NCBI RefSeq assembly: GCF_900239495.1
Contig: NZ_OENE01000004.1
Location: 129,842 to 189,212 of the forward strand
Length of the DNA stretch: 59,371 nucleotides
From: Tenacibaculum finnmarkense genomovar ulcerans
GTDB lineage: Bacteria; Bacteroidota; Bacteroidia; Flavobacteriales; Flavobacteriaceae
Direction: 5' to 3'
In this document: one piece after another, positions 58,602 through 59,371 of the stretch
Layout of the letters: each line of letters starts with the position of its first letter
How positions within the stretch are numbered: the stretch's first letter is position 1
Notes under the pieces: generated by a model
Told to the model about the DNA's origin: nothing
The model's input: only the letters and a program-made list of their open reading frames with translations
Databases searched by the model: none
Made by a program: the position numbers and the translations under genes

Positions 58602-59279
58602 ATGATTGACCAAGGATTATTAGCATATTTAGAAGGTTTTATTACCGATAAAAGAAAAGAAACATTTAATAGAGTTTTAAACGAAAGAACACGTCATTTT
58701 ACCGTTGTTTTAGAAGATATTTATCAACCTCATAACGCAAGTGCGGTGGTGAGAAGTTGTGATATTTTTGGTGTTCAAGATGTGTATGCCATTGAAAATA
58801 GGTTTACCAATAAAGTATCTCGACATGTAGCAAAAGGAAGCCAAAAATGGTTAAATATCAATCGATATAAAGAAGATGGCGATAATACAAAAGCCTGTAT
58901 TGACGACTTACGAGCAAAAGGATATCAAATAATTGGAACAACACCACATACTGATTCTTGTGTGTTATCTGATTTTGATGTTACTAAAAAATCAGCCTTT
59001 GTATTTGGTGCCGAAAAAGACGGGATTTCTGACTATATAAAACAAGAAGCCGACGGATTTTTAAAAATTCCAATGGTTGGTTTTACCGAAAGTTTAAATA
59101 TATCAGTAGCCGCTGCAATTACGTTAAACGATGTTACAGCACGTTTACGTAAAACCGATTTAAACTGGCAATTAAGTAATGAAGAAAAGCGTGTTTTATA
59201 TTTTGAATGGATTAAAAACACGATAAAAAATCCGGATAAATTAATTGAATATTATCATAAAGAATTAGAAAAATCTTAG
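58602..59279 (+). CDS. TrmH-family tRNA 2'-O-methyltransferase
   Basis: 225 residues. SPOUT signatures: LEDIYQPHNASAVVRSCDIF (motif 1 Arg), FVFGAEKDGISD (motif 2), and KIPMVGFTESLNISVAAAIT (motif 3, SAM knot). Length and layout resemble TrmH, which methylates G18 of tRNA at the 2' position; the substrate is inferred. The stop codon TAG at 59277-59279 is formed where element B begins (CTTAGAGCCTG), so the repeat defines the end of the protein. Confidence 0.88.
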   Translation: MIDQGLLAYLEGFITDKRKETFNRVLNERTRHFTVVLEDIYQPHNASAVVRSCDIFGVQDVYAIENRFTNKVSRHVAKGSQKWLNINRYKEDGDNTKACIDDLRAKGYQIIGTTPHTDSCVLSDFDVTKKSAFVFGAEKDGISDYIKQEADGFLKIPMVGFTESLNISVAAAITLNDVTARLRKTDLNWQLSNEEKRVLYFEWIKNTIKNPDKLIEYYHKELEKS

Positions 59280-59371
59280 AGCCTGTTTAAATTTCATCTA
59301 AAAAAGTTTTGTAACATAAAAATAAGAAATCGAATCCGTCAAACTGAATTTAGTTCAGTTTCACATCCTGA
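59279..59371 (-). repeat. Element B copy running off the window end
   Basis: GAGCCTGTTTAAATTTCATC, then a right arm in reverse orientation (AAAAAAGTTTTGTAACA), then CAAACTGAATTTAGTTCAG and CATCCTGA, matching the interior of the copy at 32391. The other terminus lies beyond the window. Confidence 0.8.

Overview
The window looks like a chromosomal segment of a marine member of the Flavobacteriaceae, close to Tenacibaculum or Polaribacter. The genus is an inference; the family is well supported. The DNA is very A+T rich. Several genes are preceded by the Bacteroidetes promoter pattern (TTTG, about 19-20 bases, TAnnTTTG). The first region encodes a protein with a type B C-terminal sorting domain of the type IX secretion system. 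Several proteins have forms typical of this family: a CarB without its C-terminal regulatory domain, the alternative GlmU-like protein, monomeric NADP isocitrate dehydrogenase, DUF6495, and an OMP_b-brl-type TonB-linked barrel.

Layout. Bases 1-866 hold a tandem array of a palindromic repeat and the end of a larger MITE-like element. Bases 867-8769 hold five secreted, repeat-rich surface proteins on the + strand, the last with a type IX secretion signal. Bases 8876-16843 hold housekeeping genes (icd, rplS, trmD, an RluA-family synthase, an acpH-like gene, pepD, recR). Bases 16913-29872 hold a complete glutamate-to-haem pathway in two divergent groups around an AraC-type regulator. The left group is araC, a SpoU methyltransferase, hemH, a LipL32-like secreted protein and hemJ. 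The right group is hemA, a hemC-hemD fusion, hemB, hemL, hemE, a thioredoxin-like gene, an EI24 membrane protein and hemF. A palindrome resembling a Fur/Irr-type iron box lies between araC and hemA. Bases 30086-59279 are mainly housekeeping and envelope genes: a 2-oxo acid dehydrogenase E2, a TIGR01777 protein, a DUF885 lipoprotein, cysS-yidD-lgt, guaD, fumC, yidC, pyrG, rpmH, carB, a glmU-like gene and a trmH-like gene.

The most unusual content lies between genes. There are at least four interacting repeat families. (A) is an imperfect palindrome of about 140 bp. (B) is a MITE-like element with terminal inverted repeats around GAGCCTGTTTAAA; it sometimes carries A inside and in two places directly abuts a stop codon. 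(C) is an element of about 90 bp found six times. Five copies sit just past a Rho-independent terminator in one fixed orientation, and all six keep a central stem-loop whose sequence differs but whose pairing is preserved. (P) is a perfect 33-bp palindrome present twice. No transposase, integrase, CRISPR array, tRNA or rRNA gene was seen. The best candidates for something undescribed are the terminator-linked element C and the non-lipidated LipL32 homologue inside a haem gene cluster.
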